A DNA stretch of 64,000 bases from an uncultured Lachnospiraceae bacterium (GTDB lineage Bacteria; Bacillota; Clostridia; Lachnospirales; Lachnospiraceae): contig CANTEW010000005.1 in the NCBI GenBank assembly GCA_947652925.1, positions 1 to 64,000 on the forward strand, in the 5' to 3' direction. Position numbers and translations under genes: made by a program. The notes beneath the pieces are model-generated. The model saw only the letters and a list, made by a program, of their open reading frames with translations, did no database searches and was not told the origin of the DNA. The number at the start of each line of letters is the position of its first letter. Within the stretch, counting starts at the first letter, position 1. This document shows positions 27,492-36,487 of this stretch, piece by piece.

Positions 27492-28163
27492 TCATGCACC
27501 GATACATTTATCCAATGCTTTCATCATCCCGATACACACATCCCCCACCACAGCTATATCTTCTGCCTCGAAAGCATGTGGGAAATTATCAGAGAATATG
27601 ATCTGTGAAGACGGTGGGAATTCTTCGTCTCCTTCCCATAAGATAAACCTGACATAGTATCTCCCGATCAGGCATATTTCATAAGAGATATCCCCCAGAT
27701 CCAGTTTTTTCCCTTTCATCCGTTCCATGACCGCCTGGAAACGATCGAGCTTATTGCCGAATCCATAGGCCAGACGCAGGATACAGCGTCCATGGAATTG
27801 CTTCTGGTAGACATTCCCCCAGGGCATATCGCTGTATGCCACGAATTTCCCGCTGGGAAAAGAATCCTCCCCGTTCAGCAGATACCGGATGACGAGGATC
27901 TTGGCGGCGATCATATCTTCCAGCGGATAATACCCTATCTCATCTGGTTCATGATCCACTTGGAAATCCGGCCAGGTGATCTTATAGACACTGCCCAGCA
28001 ATCCTACTGCAAAGCTCTTCGTCCCCTCATCATAACTGATGCCAAGGCGCTGTGCGATCTCCTGGGGATCTGCCTGTCCATACAGAGACAGGTAATGTTC
28101 CCAGGGCAGTCTCTCCTTATTGTCTTTCGCGTATGGAAACTCTTTCTCTGTTGTCTTCTCCAT
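27492..28163 (-). CDS. DUF3786-family protein in the acs cluster
   Basis: The 223-residue soluble protein matches the DUF3786 family by general pattern: EIAQRLGISYDEGTKSF, VYKITWPDFQV, KFVAYSDMPWGNVYQKQFHGRCI and a central domain ending RYYVRFILWEGDEEFPPS. It lacks Cys clusters, signal peptide and membrane segments. It starts 15 bases after acsV on the same strand, so it is co-transcribed with the corrinoid-activating ATPase. From memory DUF3786 genes often occur with CODH or corrinoid genes in anaerobes, which would fit a corrinoid or CFeSP-related role, but no activity is known to me. Confidence 0.75.
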   Translation of the reverse strand: MEKTTEKEFPYAKDNKERLPWEHYLSLYGQADPQEIAQRLGISYDEGTKSFAVGLLGSVYKITWPDFQVDHEPDEIGYYPLEDMIAAKILVIRYLLNGEDSFPSGKFVAYSDMPWGNVYQKQFHGRCILRLAYGFGNKLDRFQAVMERMKGKKLDLGDISYEICLIGRYYVRFILWEGDEEFPPSSQIIFSDNFPHAFEAEDIAVVGDVCIGMMKALDKCIGA

Positions 28164-28178
28164 TTCTCTACTCCTGAC

Positions 28179-30113
28179 TTATTCCATTCTAGCTTTTACG
28201 GAAGGGAACAGATTGATATCCGTGTGCGGCAGGAAACAAGCTCCTATAAATTCATCCATATAAGAAGGTACGGTACTCAACTCCATATATGTCATATTCT
28301 GTGCGATCTCGTAGACTTTCCGCTCTGATTCTGTGGATAAGAGCATCGCATAAGAACCGGACAGGGAAGAATTGCCCACATAGTGGAATTTCTCCTGGGG
28401 GATATCGGGGAACATACCGATATTCACCGCATTCTGCATATTGATCCCGCTCCCGATGCCTCCGGCTACATATACATTGTCGATCATAGATACGTCAAAA
28501 TCCAGGGATACGAGCATCGTCTGGATCGCTGAGAAAATAGCGCCTTTGGCTCTGATAAAGTTGTCGATATCCACCTCTGTGATCTCCACATCTTTTACCG
28601 AGCCTGCCTCTTCCTCAAATGCCAGTACATAGCTGCCCGTCCCGTACTCATCACGTTTGATCCGCTTGCCCTCCCGGATAAATTTACCCTTGGGGTCGAT
28701 GATCCCCGCAAGATAAAGTTCGCTGATCACATCAATGATCCCCGATCCACACAGGCCAATAGGTTTCTCGCCCTCACCACCAACGATGATGCAAGTCGGT
28801 TCCATGGTCTCTTTGTCGATCGTACACGCCTCGATCGCCCCGTCCGTGGCGCGCATACCGCAACTGATATCACCGCCCTCAAAGGCCGGCCCTGCAGAAC
28901 ATGCACAACTCATGAGGAAATCCGAATTCCCGAAGACCAGCTCTCCATTAGTACCCAGGTCGATGAACAAGGAAAATTCTGGTTTGTTCCAGATCATACT
29001 GACAAAAGTCCCGGCTGTAATGTCACCGCCCACATAACTCCCGATATTCGGCGCTACGATGATATGCGCGTCTGGATTCACATCGATGCCAAGATCTGAG
29101 GCAAAGAGCGAATTTGTCTTGAAGAAGGCCGGGATGTAAGGTTCCATCCTGAGCGGATCCGCATTGATCCCTGCAAAGAGATGGTTCATCGTCGTATTGC
29201 TGGCGATACACATCCGGTAGATCTGTTTCTTTGAGAACCCGATACTGGAACACATCTGCTCCACCATAGGATTGATCGTCTCTTCGATCACAGCTTTCTG
29301 GAGCCGGAGCTGGCCGCCTGGTTTCTGTGATTCGATGATACGGTTGATCACATCCGCCCCGTAACGTATCTGACCATTTCCTGAAGAGGCTTTTGCCAGG
29401 ATCTCCCCTGTCTCCATATTGATGATCAGTGCAGATACAGTTGTCGTACCTATATCGATAGCAAGACCGCCTATGACCACATCGTAGTCTTTTGGGAAAA
29501 TATCATATACGAACATATCATCGGGTGTGGTACGGATCACACATTTCACTGTGAAATCGCTCTCCCTGAGTACATCCGGCATTTTCAGCAGTACCGAATA
29601 CGGAAAACGGACTGTCTTCAGGTTCATATATTTGCGCAGTGCCCGGGCAAGTCTTTCATTGTCCGGCATCGTATCATCCAATGACGGCGGATCCATCATC
29701 ACTTCCACTACATCCAGACTATTATGAAGATCTATGCCGGCAAATTCTATGCTCTCTTTCGTCTGCTGGAAGATCTGGATCTCGTCTTTAGAACTCAAGT
29801 CCGCTACCTTCATCCGACTCTTGAATGCAGACGCGATATCCGGGACCAAGACCTCCACATCATTGGTGAGTTCACTGATACAGGCAAGTCTCCAGCCCTG
29901 GTCAAATTCATCATCCGTGATATGACGAGTCTTCTTCGACTCCATCTGGCCTTCCAACAGTTTGATCTTACACTTTCCGCAGGAGGCATTCCCCGAACAA
30001 GGTGCATCGATCACCACGTTAGACTTCTGAGCTAATTCCAGAAGAGTCTCACCTTCGGTTGCATAGTTCTCCACCTGACTACCATCTTCAAATTTAAACG
30101 TCACCTTATACAT
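28179..30113 (-). CDS. acsV: Corrinoid protein reactivator (RACo/AcsV)
   Basis: The 644-residue protein is the ATP-dependent activator that returns the cobalt of the corrinoid iron-sulfur protein to Co(I). The N-terminal 2Fe-2S domain uses C39, C45, C48 and C78. A linker follows, and then an ASKHA-type ATPase with GGLAIDIGTTTVSALI, SLFIDLGTNGELV and an adenine loop GLCGSGIIDV. AAAGGAG precedes the ATG. It lies 179 bases after acsE with a terminator-like hairpin in the gap, so it may be expressed at a lower level than the CODH/ACS genes, as suits a repair ATPase. DUF3786 and PHP genes follow. Confidence 0.95.
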   Translation of the reverse strand: MYKVTFKFEDGSQVENYATEGETLLELAQKSNVVIDAPCSGNASCGKCKIKLLEGQMESKKTRHITDDEFDQGWRLACISELTNDVEVLVPDIASAFKSRMKVADLSSKDEIQIFQQTKESIEFAGIDLHNSLDVVEVMMDPPSLDDTMPDNERLARALRKYMNLKTVRFPYSVLLKMPDVLRESDFTVKCVIRTTPDDMFVYDIFPKDYDVVIGGLAIDIGTTTVSALIINMETGEILAKASSGNGQIRYGADVINRIIESQKPGGQLRLQKAVIEETINPMVEQMCSSIGFSKKQIYRMCIASNTTMNHLFAGINADPLRMEPYIPAFFKTNSLFASDLGIDVNPDAHIIVAPNIGSYVGGDITAGTFVSMIWNKPEFSLFIDLGTNGELVFGNSDFLMSCACSAGPAFEGGDISCGMRATDGAIEACTIDKETMEPTCIIVGGEGEKPIGLCGSGIIDVISELYLAGIIDPKGKFIREGKRIKRDEYGTGSYVLAFEEEAGSVKDVEITEVDIDNFIRAKGAIFSAIQTMLVSLDFDVSMIDNVYVAGGIGSGINMQNAVNIGMFPDIPQEKFHYVGNSSLSGSYAMLLSTESERKVYEIAQNMTYMELSTVPSYMDEFIGACFLPHTDINLFPSVKARME

Positions 30114-30221
30114 AGATGAAATCTCCTTTATCCTTTTGAGTCCGGAAATCTCCGCCCACTTAATTTCCGCCCATTTCTATAAATATGAAACTTGACCGCT
30201 CCCTCCCGCGATCTTCATGAC

Positions 30222-30270
30222 AAAAGGGTGGAGAAAATCAGGAGACTAAAACCCCACTTTTCCTCCACCC
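30222..30270 (-). terminator. Terminator-like hairpin between acsE and acsV
   Basis: GGGTGGAGGAAAA pairs with TTTTCTCCACCC (one bulged G), followed by TTTTGTC on the minus strand. It is placed 22 bases below the acsE stop. It could end or thin transcription before acsV; no clear second promoter was found in the gap. Confidence 0.7.
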
Positions 30271-30292
30271 CTGTATGATCATTTACAATATC

Positions 30293-31078
30293 TTACAGTT
30301 CAAGATAGGAATCTGCATACAGTGAATTATCCAAAAGGATATCAGCAGATTTAACAGCTTCCATCAACCTCTGATCACATGGATTAACGATCGCAGATGT
30401 CAGACCCATAGCCATACACATAGCAACCATTGTAGAATCCATGATCGGACGCATATTCTTCGGCATACCGTTTGATACGTTAGACAGACCACCTGTTGTG
30501 TTCAGGCCCATCTCTGTAAACTGACGGATAGATTCCATGATAGCTTTCTGCTGTTCCTGCATTCCCTTAGCGACCAAGAATAACGGATCGAACCACAGAT
30601 CTTCTGCTTCCATACCCAGAGTCATGCCGTGTTCCAGCATCTGCTGGCAGAATGCCATACGTTCATCAACGTCTGCCGGAACGCTCCCTGCTGAACACAA
30701 TGCGATAACGATCGCATCGTTAGCAGCTGCAAGATCGATATAGCTCAGTCTGTCGCCAGCATCTGCAGAGTTAACGATCGGTTTGCCTTTAGCCCTGTTG
30801 TATACAGAGATACCAGCTTCGATAGCAGCCTTGTTAGCTGTATCCAATGCCAGAGGTACATTGTCAAACTCGTTCTGGATCGTTGTTACAGCCCATTTCA
30901 TCAGGTCTTCGCCATCATTTTCAGCCGGTCCGATGTTTACATCGATATAAGTTGCGCCGGCATCCAACTGCTCTTTTGCCCTCTGCAGGATCGGTGCAGG
31001 ATCTCTTTTTTCCATCGCTTCGCGGATAACTGGAGATATACAGTGGATCCTCTCACCGATTACGATAAATTTTGCCAT
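30293..31078 (-). CDS. acsE: Methyltetrahydrofolate:corrinoid/iron-sulfur protein methyltransferase
   Basis: At 261 residues this matches the usual length of the enzyme that moves the methyl group of methyl-THF to cobalt of the CFeSP, joining the methyl and carbonyl branches. The pterin-binding TIM barrel shows YIDVNIGPAENDG, PLALDTAN, PIVNSADAG and TGGLSNVSNGMP, with Asn and Asp residues at the expected pterin sites. It follows acsC by 52 bases in the order acsB-acsD-acsC-acsE. No frameshift or missing key residue was seen. Confidence 0.96.
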   Translation of the reverse strand: MAKFIVIGERIHCISPVIREAMEKRDPAPILQRAKEQLDAGATYIDVNIGPAENDGEDLMKWAVTTIQNEFDNVPLALDTANKAAIEAGISVYNRAKGKPIVNSADAGDRLSYIDLAAANDAIVIALCSAGSVPADVDERMAFCQQMLEHGMTLGMEAEDLWFDPLFLVAKGMQEQQKAIMESIRQFTEMGLNTTGGLSNVSNGMPKNMRPIMDSTMVAMCMAMGLTSAIVNPCDQRLMEAVKSADILLDNSLYADSYLEL

Positions 31079-31130
31079 ATTAGTTCTCCTTTTATATATA
31101 AATGATAATTTGATGCTTTATTACAGACGA

Positions 31131-32474
31131 CTATGCCATTTCCTTCATGAACTTCACAAGCTGTGTTGCTTCGTTCGGAGCTACGATGATCTCCCAATCC
31201 GGAAGTTTTGCTTCCAGATCGCCCTTCAGTACGGCAACTTTACCTGGGATGACCAGCTTACGGCATGATACTTTGTCCTTCACCTGTTCTTCGATGAACT
31301 TAGCGATCGTACCGGAAGACAGTTTACCAGCAGCCCAAGCTGTCAGTACAGACATACCGCCTGCATCGCTGATCAACAGGTTACAAGGAACGCCAGACCT
31401 CTCCAATTCGCCGGAAACAACGAAGTATGTAAGAGCAAAGTCAACAGTTGTCAGGCACAGGGAATTCTCGTCTCCACCATTGATCGGGTAGATGCCTGGT
31501 TCAACAGTCATTGGTTTCTGAGGATCTGTAAATACGTTCTGACGCAGGCCGTACAGTGGCAGAGCCTGATCATAGTCCATATCCTGCAGAACGATGATAG
31601 AACCATATTTCATTGTGAACAAGGCAGCCAGAGCTTCCTGCAGATATTTGTCGTCTTTTGCAAGTTTTGCAACTTTAACGATGGACGGATAACCACATGT
31701 GCGGTCGCCATCTTTGATCGCAGCACGCCTTAACTGTACAGCGTTTGCGAATGTAGTCTTAACGTCAGCGCCTGTCACGTCAACTACGAGGTTCTTGTTT
31801 CCAAGTCCTTCCAGTTTTGCGATCGTGTCGTAGATCTCATTTAAGTCGGCTCCGCTCACACCCAATACAACACCAGCTTCTGTAGCTACAGCATTCATAG
31901 CTTCAGCGTTTGCTGCAGTCGCGCCATTCAATACCGGTTTGGAATCTTTGCAGATATCCAGAGCTGCTTTTGCAACTGCTTCATCTGTGCATTCCAGTAC
32001 CAGAGTCCTGCCTGTAGCAGCGGCTTTCTTAACGATATCCAGGTACTTGTCCTGTCCGTCTTCTGCGCTGTAGTTTACATAAATGAGTTCTACATACATC
32101 CTCTCACCGATACGCTCATAGTCAACCTTCTTCAGGCCTTCTAATTTTGCATCGATCGTAGCATCATCCATGCATGAGCAGATAGCTACAGCATATCTCG
32201 GACGGCTCACGAATGTTTTCTCATGCCTGTAAAGTACAGTCTCTCCGCCTAATGTATATTCTGCATCGCCTGCCCCGATCTTGATCGTCTTCATTGGAGG
32301 TGCAGTCGCATCAGCCAATGTAGCCAGAGCTTCTTCGGACATATGCGGGCACGCAGAGATATCAGCAGCCCCCTGAGCAACTTTCATAGAGAAAGCCATA
32401 CAGGTTGGAGACCCACATTCCTTACAGTTTTTCTTTGGTGTCATCTTAAAAATTTGAATACCTGTCAGCGCCAT
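31131..32474 (-). CDS. acsC: Corrinoid/iron-sulfur protein large (gamma) subunit
   Basis: The 447-residue subunit binds the cobamide and one 4Fe-4S cluster. The N-terminal cluster motif is C17, C20, C25 and C42 (KNCKECGSPTCMAF then SACPH). A TIM barrel follows (for example NLVVDVTGADVKTTF), and the C-terminal Rossmann-like domain that caps the corrinoid has LLISDAGGMSVLTAWAAGKL. It accepts the methyl group from AcsE and delivers it to AcsB. It is 26 bases after acsD, its dimer partner. Confidence 0.96.
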   Translation of the reverse strand: MALTGIQIFKMTPKKNCKECGSPTCMAFSMKVAQGAADISACPHMSEEALATLADATAPPMKTIKIGAGDAEYTLGGETVLYRHEKTFVSRPRYAVAICSCMDDATIDAKLEGLKKVDYERIGERMYVELIYVNYSAEDGQDKYLDIVKKAAATGRTLVLECTDEAVAKAALDICKDSKPVLNGATAANAEAMNAVATEAGVVLGVSGADLNEIYDTIAKLEGLGNKNLVVDVTGADVKTTFANAVQLRRAAIKDGDRTCGYPSIVKVAKLAKDDKYLQEALAALFTMKYGSIIVLQDMDYDQALPLYGLRQNVFTDPQKPMTVEPGIYPINGGDENSLCLTTVDFALTYFVVSGELERSGVPCNLLISDAGGMSVLTAWAAGKLSSGTIAKFIEEQVKDKVSCRKLVIPGKVAVLKGDLEAKLPDWEIIVAPNEATQLVKFMKEMA

Positions 32475-32500
32475 TCTTCTTTATCCTCCTATTTTTCCTA

Positions 32501-33442
32501 TTACACTAATTCTTTGACCATTTTCGCGATTGTTGCAACAGACTGAGGATGTCTCAGGATCACGGCATTAGATCCAGATACCAGGTCAGATGCGGCGGTC
32601 ATGATCTCCATGCCGATACCTCTCTCTTCCCTGGGACCCCATTCCGGGAAATCCTCTTCAGAAGCAACAGCTTCTTTCACATTCCAAGAATCATTTGCTA
32701 CCGGTGTAATGATAGGCATCTGAAGTGTTGCATCATCCTGGGACAATGCGGCGCCTCTGATACGATCCATGGCAGATACCACATATTCATATCCGTATCC
32801 AACAGCAGCAGTACCAACATCCATCGCGATCCGATCTGCTTTAACGCCCAACTGTGTGCTGATAACGTTCAACTGTTTTGCCAAGTTGATATCTACGGCA
32901 GACTCAGCACCCATGTTCAGGTCATAAGCCAGACCTACGGAAGCGCCGACTGCTTTGTAGTTTTCTTCTTTTGCAGACATGATCAGAGCATTTGTACCCT
33001 GGCATGCTTCAGCAACTTTCGGGAGGAGAGCAGCATCTTTTTCTACGTTTGAACAGCCTTTGACTACCAGCGGGCAATCAACTGCTGCAACAACTTCTTT
33101 CACAATGGCAACAAGATCTTCAACAGATTTGTTATCTCCATTTGGATCCCCGCCAACTAATGTCAATACTACGAAATCTGCACCTTCCATCTGGGATGCT
33201 TTTTTAGCCATATCAGCTACTGAAGCACATCCATCATAGAAAGCTTTGATCCCCGGCAGAGAATCGTCGATACCATTATCTGTGATCTCTACACCCACCT
33301 TTGGCGCATTTTCGATGTCGCCGTCAAAAGTATAGAATGGAAGTACACTTTCTCCGCCCAGTGAGATAGCTTTGTCACCTGTGCCGATCGTGACAGTGTT
33401 GATCTTTGCAGAAAATTTTTGTGGTTTTTGATTAAACGGCAT
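32501..33442 (-). CDS. acsD: Corrinoid/iron-sulfur protein small (delta) subunit
   Basis: The 313-residue TIM-barrel partner of AcsC has no Cys cluster. Typical stretches are FSAKINTVTIG, SLGGESVLPFYTFDG, VLTLVGGDPNGDN, PLVVKGCSNVEKD and RIAMDVGTAAVGYGYEY. It stabilises the heterodimer and helps position the corrinoid for methyl transfer. The leader has AAGGAGG. The 76-base gap to acsB contains a perfect hairpin. Confidence 0.96.
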   Translation of the reverse strand: MPFNQKPQKFSAKINTVTIGTGDKAISLGGESVLPFYTFDGDIENAPKVGVEITDNGIDDSLPGIKAFYDGCASVADMAKKASQMEGADFVVLTLVGGDPNGDNKSVEDLVAIVKEVVAAVDCPLVVKGCSNVEKDAALLPKVAEACQGTNALIMSAKEENYKAVGASVGLAYDLNMGAESAVDINLAKQLNVISTQLGVKADRIAMDVGTAAVGYGYEYVVSAMDRIRGAALSQDDATLQMPIITPVANDSWNVKEAVASEEDFPEWGPREERGIGMEIMTAASDLVSGSNAVILRHPQSVATIAKMVKELV

Positions 33443-33486
33443 TTTTGATTTAGCCTCCTTATTAAAATATTCTATCTATTGACCAG

Positions 33487-33509
33487 TCTGCCTGCCAGAG
33501 GCAGGCAGA
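33487..33509 (-). other. Perfect hairpin between acsB and acsD
   Basis: TCTGCCTGCC pairs with GGCAGGCAGA around loop AGA (10 bases, GC-rich). No T-run follows on the minus strand, which suggests an mRNA-stability or processing element adjusting acsB relative to acsD/acsC. Confidence 0.55.
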
Positions 33510-33518
33510 ACTAATCTG

Positions 33519-35654
33519 TTACATTAATGGATCCATGCTCAGTGCCGGATGGTTCTTCTCCTGCAGGAATGTGAACAGTGTTTCCGGATCTTCAGCAATC
33601 GTCTCATCACCGATCATATCAGTGAAGTTGTCGATGCCATACATTTCTTTTGCCGTAGCGTTCAGTCTCTCAGCAACGAAGTCTTTCAGTTCTTTCGGCA
33701 TCCATACGATACGCTCTAAGCCACCCTCAGCTGCCATGAACTTCTTAGAGGAGATGAAGTGTTTACCATGTCCCATGAAGCCAGGAGTCTGTACACCACC
33801 ACCTGTCATAGAAGCCATCTCTGAGAAGGTCATACCCAGAGGTGTAGCGCCTGCGTACTCACGGTTAGCGATAGCCACACCGTTTGACATCGGCTCGATA
33901 CCACAGATACACTCGAAGCATCCACAGGATGTCATCGGGTCTTCCATGATGGAGTACAGTGTAACTTTTTCCAGTGCGCCCATGGAGTATTTTTTAACAG
34001 CAGTATTTACAGATTCGTAAGCGCCCAGTTTCTCGTCGATCACACCTTCTTTGGTGATGATCTGGCAAGCGCCTTCCGGCTCCAGCTCATTTGTAGCTTT
34101 TGCATCCAACCATGAAACGGCACCGCACAGGCCGAGTCTCTCCGGTGTTACCACACATACGTGTGACGGTGAGAATGCCTGGCACAGGATACAGCTGTAG
34201 TATACGTCTACGGATTCGTCTGTGAGGCTCAGGAGTCTCTCATCACGTTTCTCGAATACGTTGAATACGAGGCCGTGGCGCAGCTCTTTACAATCCTCTG
34301 GGTTTGTATAGATCTTCACCTGACATCTGTCAACGACTGCTTCGTAATCATTCTTTACTTTCGCATAGAGGATCTCGCCAAGGTGTTTTGCACGGAATCC
34401 AGCATTGAAAGCATCCTTGCTGATACGGATACGGATCATATCCCTCTGGCCTGTATGCATGATACCTTCACCACCGTTGATGTAAGTATGGAACTTACGC
34501 TCGATAACGGATTCGAAGTCTGTCTGCATCTTCTTGCCGCCTACTTCGACAACAAAGCCGATGTTGTGCTTGCTGCCCACTTCAAATTCATCGATATCCG
34601 GACCGATCAGTTCGATCTTATGATCCTCGATCTCAGCAGCTTCTTTTGTCTGTACAAGTTCGAAGCAGTCAACCCTAGAACCGTCGAACTCTACCTGCAT
34701 ATCGCCCCTGCGGATGATCTCTCCTTCGAAAGCGGATGCATAGGATACAGGGATATCGATATGTGTGATCTTGATCTTGATGTCGCGTGCTTCAAGGGAA
34801 GCAGCGTTGAACTTGGATACATCTTCCAGTCTGATCAAGCTCTTCGGTACTTTAACGCCATTTGCATAGTCCATGTCGTTGGTCACTACCGGGAAGCCCA
34901 GTGCGATAGCGCCTGCACCGCAAGCTACGATCACGTCATCCAATGGTTTGAATGCGTTCACGAATGCCGGTACACGCTCGAATGTATATTTCATCAGGTT
35001 TGCAGCATCGCCTGGTTTGATGTTACCAAAGATCAATGCAGCACGCAGAGCTACAGATACAACATGGATAACAGATGTCACGTCTTTGCCCAGAGGGATG
35101 ACACGTACATTTGCGCCAGTCTTCATGCCCACTTCTGCAACCTGGTCGATGATCCCGCCTACTAAAGTAACGAGGATACCCTGTTCCTGATAGCTCTTTA
35201 CAAGATCAGCGCCTTCCTGTGCTGTAGGAGCAGAACCAAGGATAACAGCTACACCTGGGATATCGCCTGTTACAAGCGGCACACCCAGTTCACGGATGAT
35301 CGCATCTGCAAGATGGCCATAGCATGGCTCTGCATAAGGAGTCGCACCATCGATGTATTTCAGGGCTTCGATAAATTCTGCGCAGAGTGCTGTAGCAACA
35401 CCTGACATGAAGGCATCGTTGATCCTTCTCTCTCTTGTCATCAGGCTCTTCACAACACCCATAGCATCTTTGATATCTTTCAGAGTCTTGATCTTTGTAC
35501 CTGTTACAGCGTTGTAGCAGGGAAGACCATAAGCTGTATCCGGGAAGCCAACGGCTTTATCTTCGCCATGCTGTGCGATCGCACTATTTACAGCATCTTC
35601 CGTAAGCTTATATACTGCATCATTTCCATTAAAAACGGTATCAAATAATAGCAC
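33519..35654 (-). CDS. acsB: Acetyl-CoA synthase
   Basis: The 711-residue enzyme condenses CO, a methyl group and CoA into acetyl-CoA at the nickel A-cluster. The 4Fe-4S ligands are C488, C491, C500 and C510 (spacing 3, 9, 10, as in the well-studied enzyme), and the distal nickel site is the Cys-Gly-Cys at 577-579 in TSCGCFECICG. The N-terminal CODH-contacting domain and the middle Rossmann domain are complete. The start codon is GTG (35652-35654) with AGGAGG ten bases ahead; no better ATG exists. It follows cooC/acsF by 24 bases, and that protein probably helps load its nickel. Confidence 0.97.
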   Translation of the reverse strand: MLLFDTVFNGNDAVYKLTEDAVNSAIAQHGEDKAVGFPDTAYGLPCYNAVTGTKIKTLKDIKDAMGVVKSLMTRERRINDAFMSGVATALCAEFIEALKYIDGATPYAEPCYGHLADAIIRELGVPLVTGDIPGVAVILGSAPTAQEGADLVKSYQEQGILVTLVGGIIDQVAEVGMKTGANVRVIPLGKDVTSVIHVVSVALRAALIFGNIKPGDAANLMKYTFERVPAFVNAFKPLDDVIVACGAGAIALGFPVVTNDMDYANGVKVPKSLIRLEDVSKFNAASLEARDIKIKITHIDIPVSYASAFEGEIIRRGDMQVEFDGSRVDCFELVQTKEAAEIEDHKIELIGPDIDEFEVGSKHNIGFVVEVGGKKMQTDFESVIERKFHTYINGGEGIMHTGQRDMIRIRISKDAFNAGFRAKHLGEILYAKVKNDYEAVVDRCQVKIYTNPEDCKELRHGLVFNVFEKRDERLLSLTDESVDVYYSCILCQAFSPSHVCVVTPERLGLCGAVSWLDAKATNELEPEGACQIITKEGVIDEKLGAYESVNTAVKKYSMGALEKVTLYSIMEDPMTSCGCFECICGIEPMSNGVAIANREYAGATPLGMTFSEMASMTGGGVQTPGFMGHGKHFISSKKFMAAEGGLERIVWMPKELKDFVAERLNATAKEMYGIDNFTDMIGDETIAEDPETLFTFLQEKNHPALSMDPLM

Positions 35655-35678
35655 TTTTTATTTACCTCCTGATTATGA

Positions 35679-36443
35679 TCATTGATGATCGATTTTTTCT
35701 TTGATTGCCTGGATCTCTTTCACCACATCTTGACTAAAGTCAAAAGGGGACTTTCCCTGACGGTCAGCATCCATCACGTCTGTGTTGTAATGGATCATCC
35801 CCAACAGGTCTTCCGGAGGGATCTTCTCCTGGATAAAAGCTTCGTCTTCCGGTCCCCGCACTTTGTTGGCGACCACACGCACCTGCTTTACACCCAGATC
35901 CTCAGCCAGACGCTTCACATTCTTATAAGTCTGCACACTCCTGGCTCCCGGCTCGATGACTACGATAAACTGCTCCATGCTCTCTGTGGTACCCCTGCCC
36001 AGATGTTCCAGGCCGGCTTCCATATCCAGGATCACCACGTCGTCCCTGTGCAGCACCATATTATTGATGATACGTTTCAGCATCACATGTTCCGGGCAGA
36101 CACAGCCGCCGCCCCCAGTCTCTACCGTACCCAGTACCAGCAGTTTTACACCGTTGCACATCTTTCCGTAGCTATCCGGGATATCATCCACTTTTGGGTT
36201 TACACGATAGAATTGATTGTCTGGACCGGCTCCTGTGCGCTCCTCTACCAGTTTACGCATCCTGGAGATGGGGACGATAGAATCCAATGTCTCTTCATCA
36301 AACCCCAATGCAAGTCCGAGATTCGCATCCGGATCCACATCCGCGGCCAGCACTTTCCTGCCTTCCTCAGCATAGAGCCTGGCTAACGTAGCCGCAAAAG
36401 TCGTCTTTCCCACCCCGCCTTTACCGGTGATCGCAATCTTCAT
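35679..36443 (-). CDS. acsF: CooC/AcsF-type nickel-insertion ATPase (second copy)
   Basis: The 254-residue P-loop ATPase of the MinD/CooC family inserts nickel into CODH or ACS. The deviant Walker A is GKGGVGKTTFAA, followed by AADVDPDANLGLALG; the CXC metal motif is in GGGGCVCPEHV, and the switch region is ILDMEAGLEHLGRG. It is 44 bases after acsA and 24 before acsB. That position, and the presence of a second cooC upstream of acsA, suggest this copy serves ACS (AcsF role); this is inference from order. Confidence 0.93.
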   Translation of the reverse strand: MKIAITGKGGVGKTTFAATLARLYAEEGRKVLAADVDPDANLGLALGFDEETLDSIVPISRMRKLVEERTGAGPDNQFYRVNPKVDDIPDSYGKMCNGVKLLVLGTVETGGGGCVCPEHVMLKRIINNMVLHRDDVVILDMEAGLEHLGRGTTESMEQFIVVIEPGARSVQTYKNVKRLAEDLGVKQVRVVANKVRGPEDEAFIQEKIPPEDLLGMIHYNTDVMDADRQGKSPFDFSQDVVKEIQAIKEKIDHQ

Positions 36444-36487
36444 ATCATCCCTCCGATCATACGCATCTGATCCTAGATCTCAGATCA

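Noticed and set aside
34275..35165. 296-codon plus-strand frame
   Set aside because: Antisense to acsB, whose A-cluster ligands are all in place; the length comes from codon bias of acsB.
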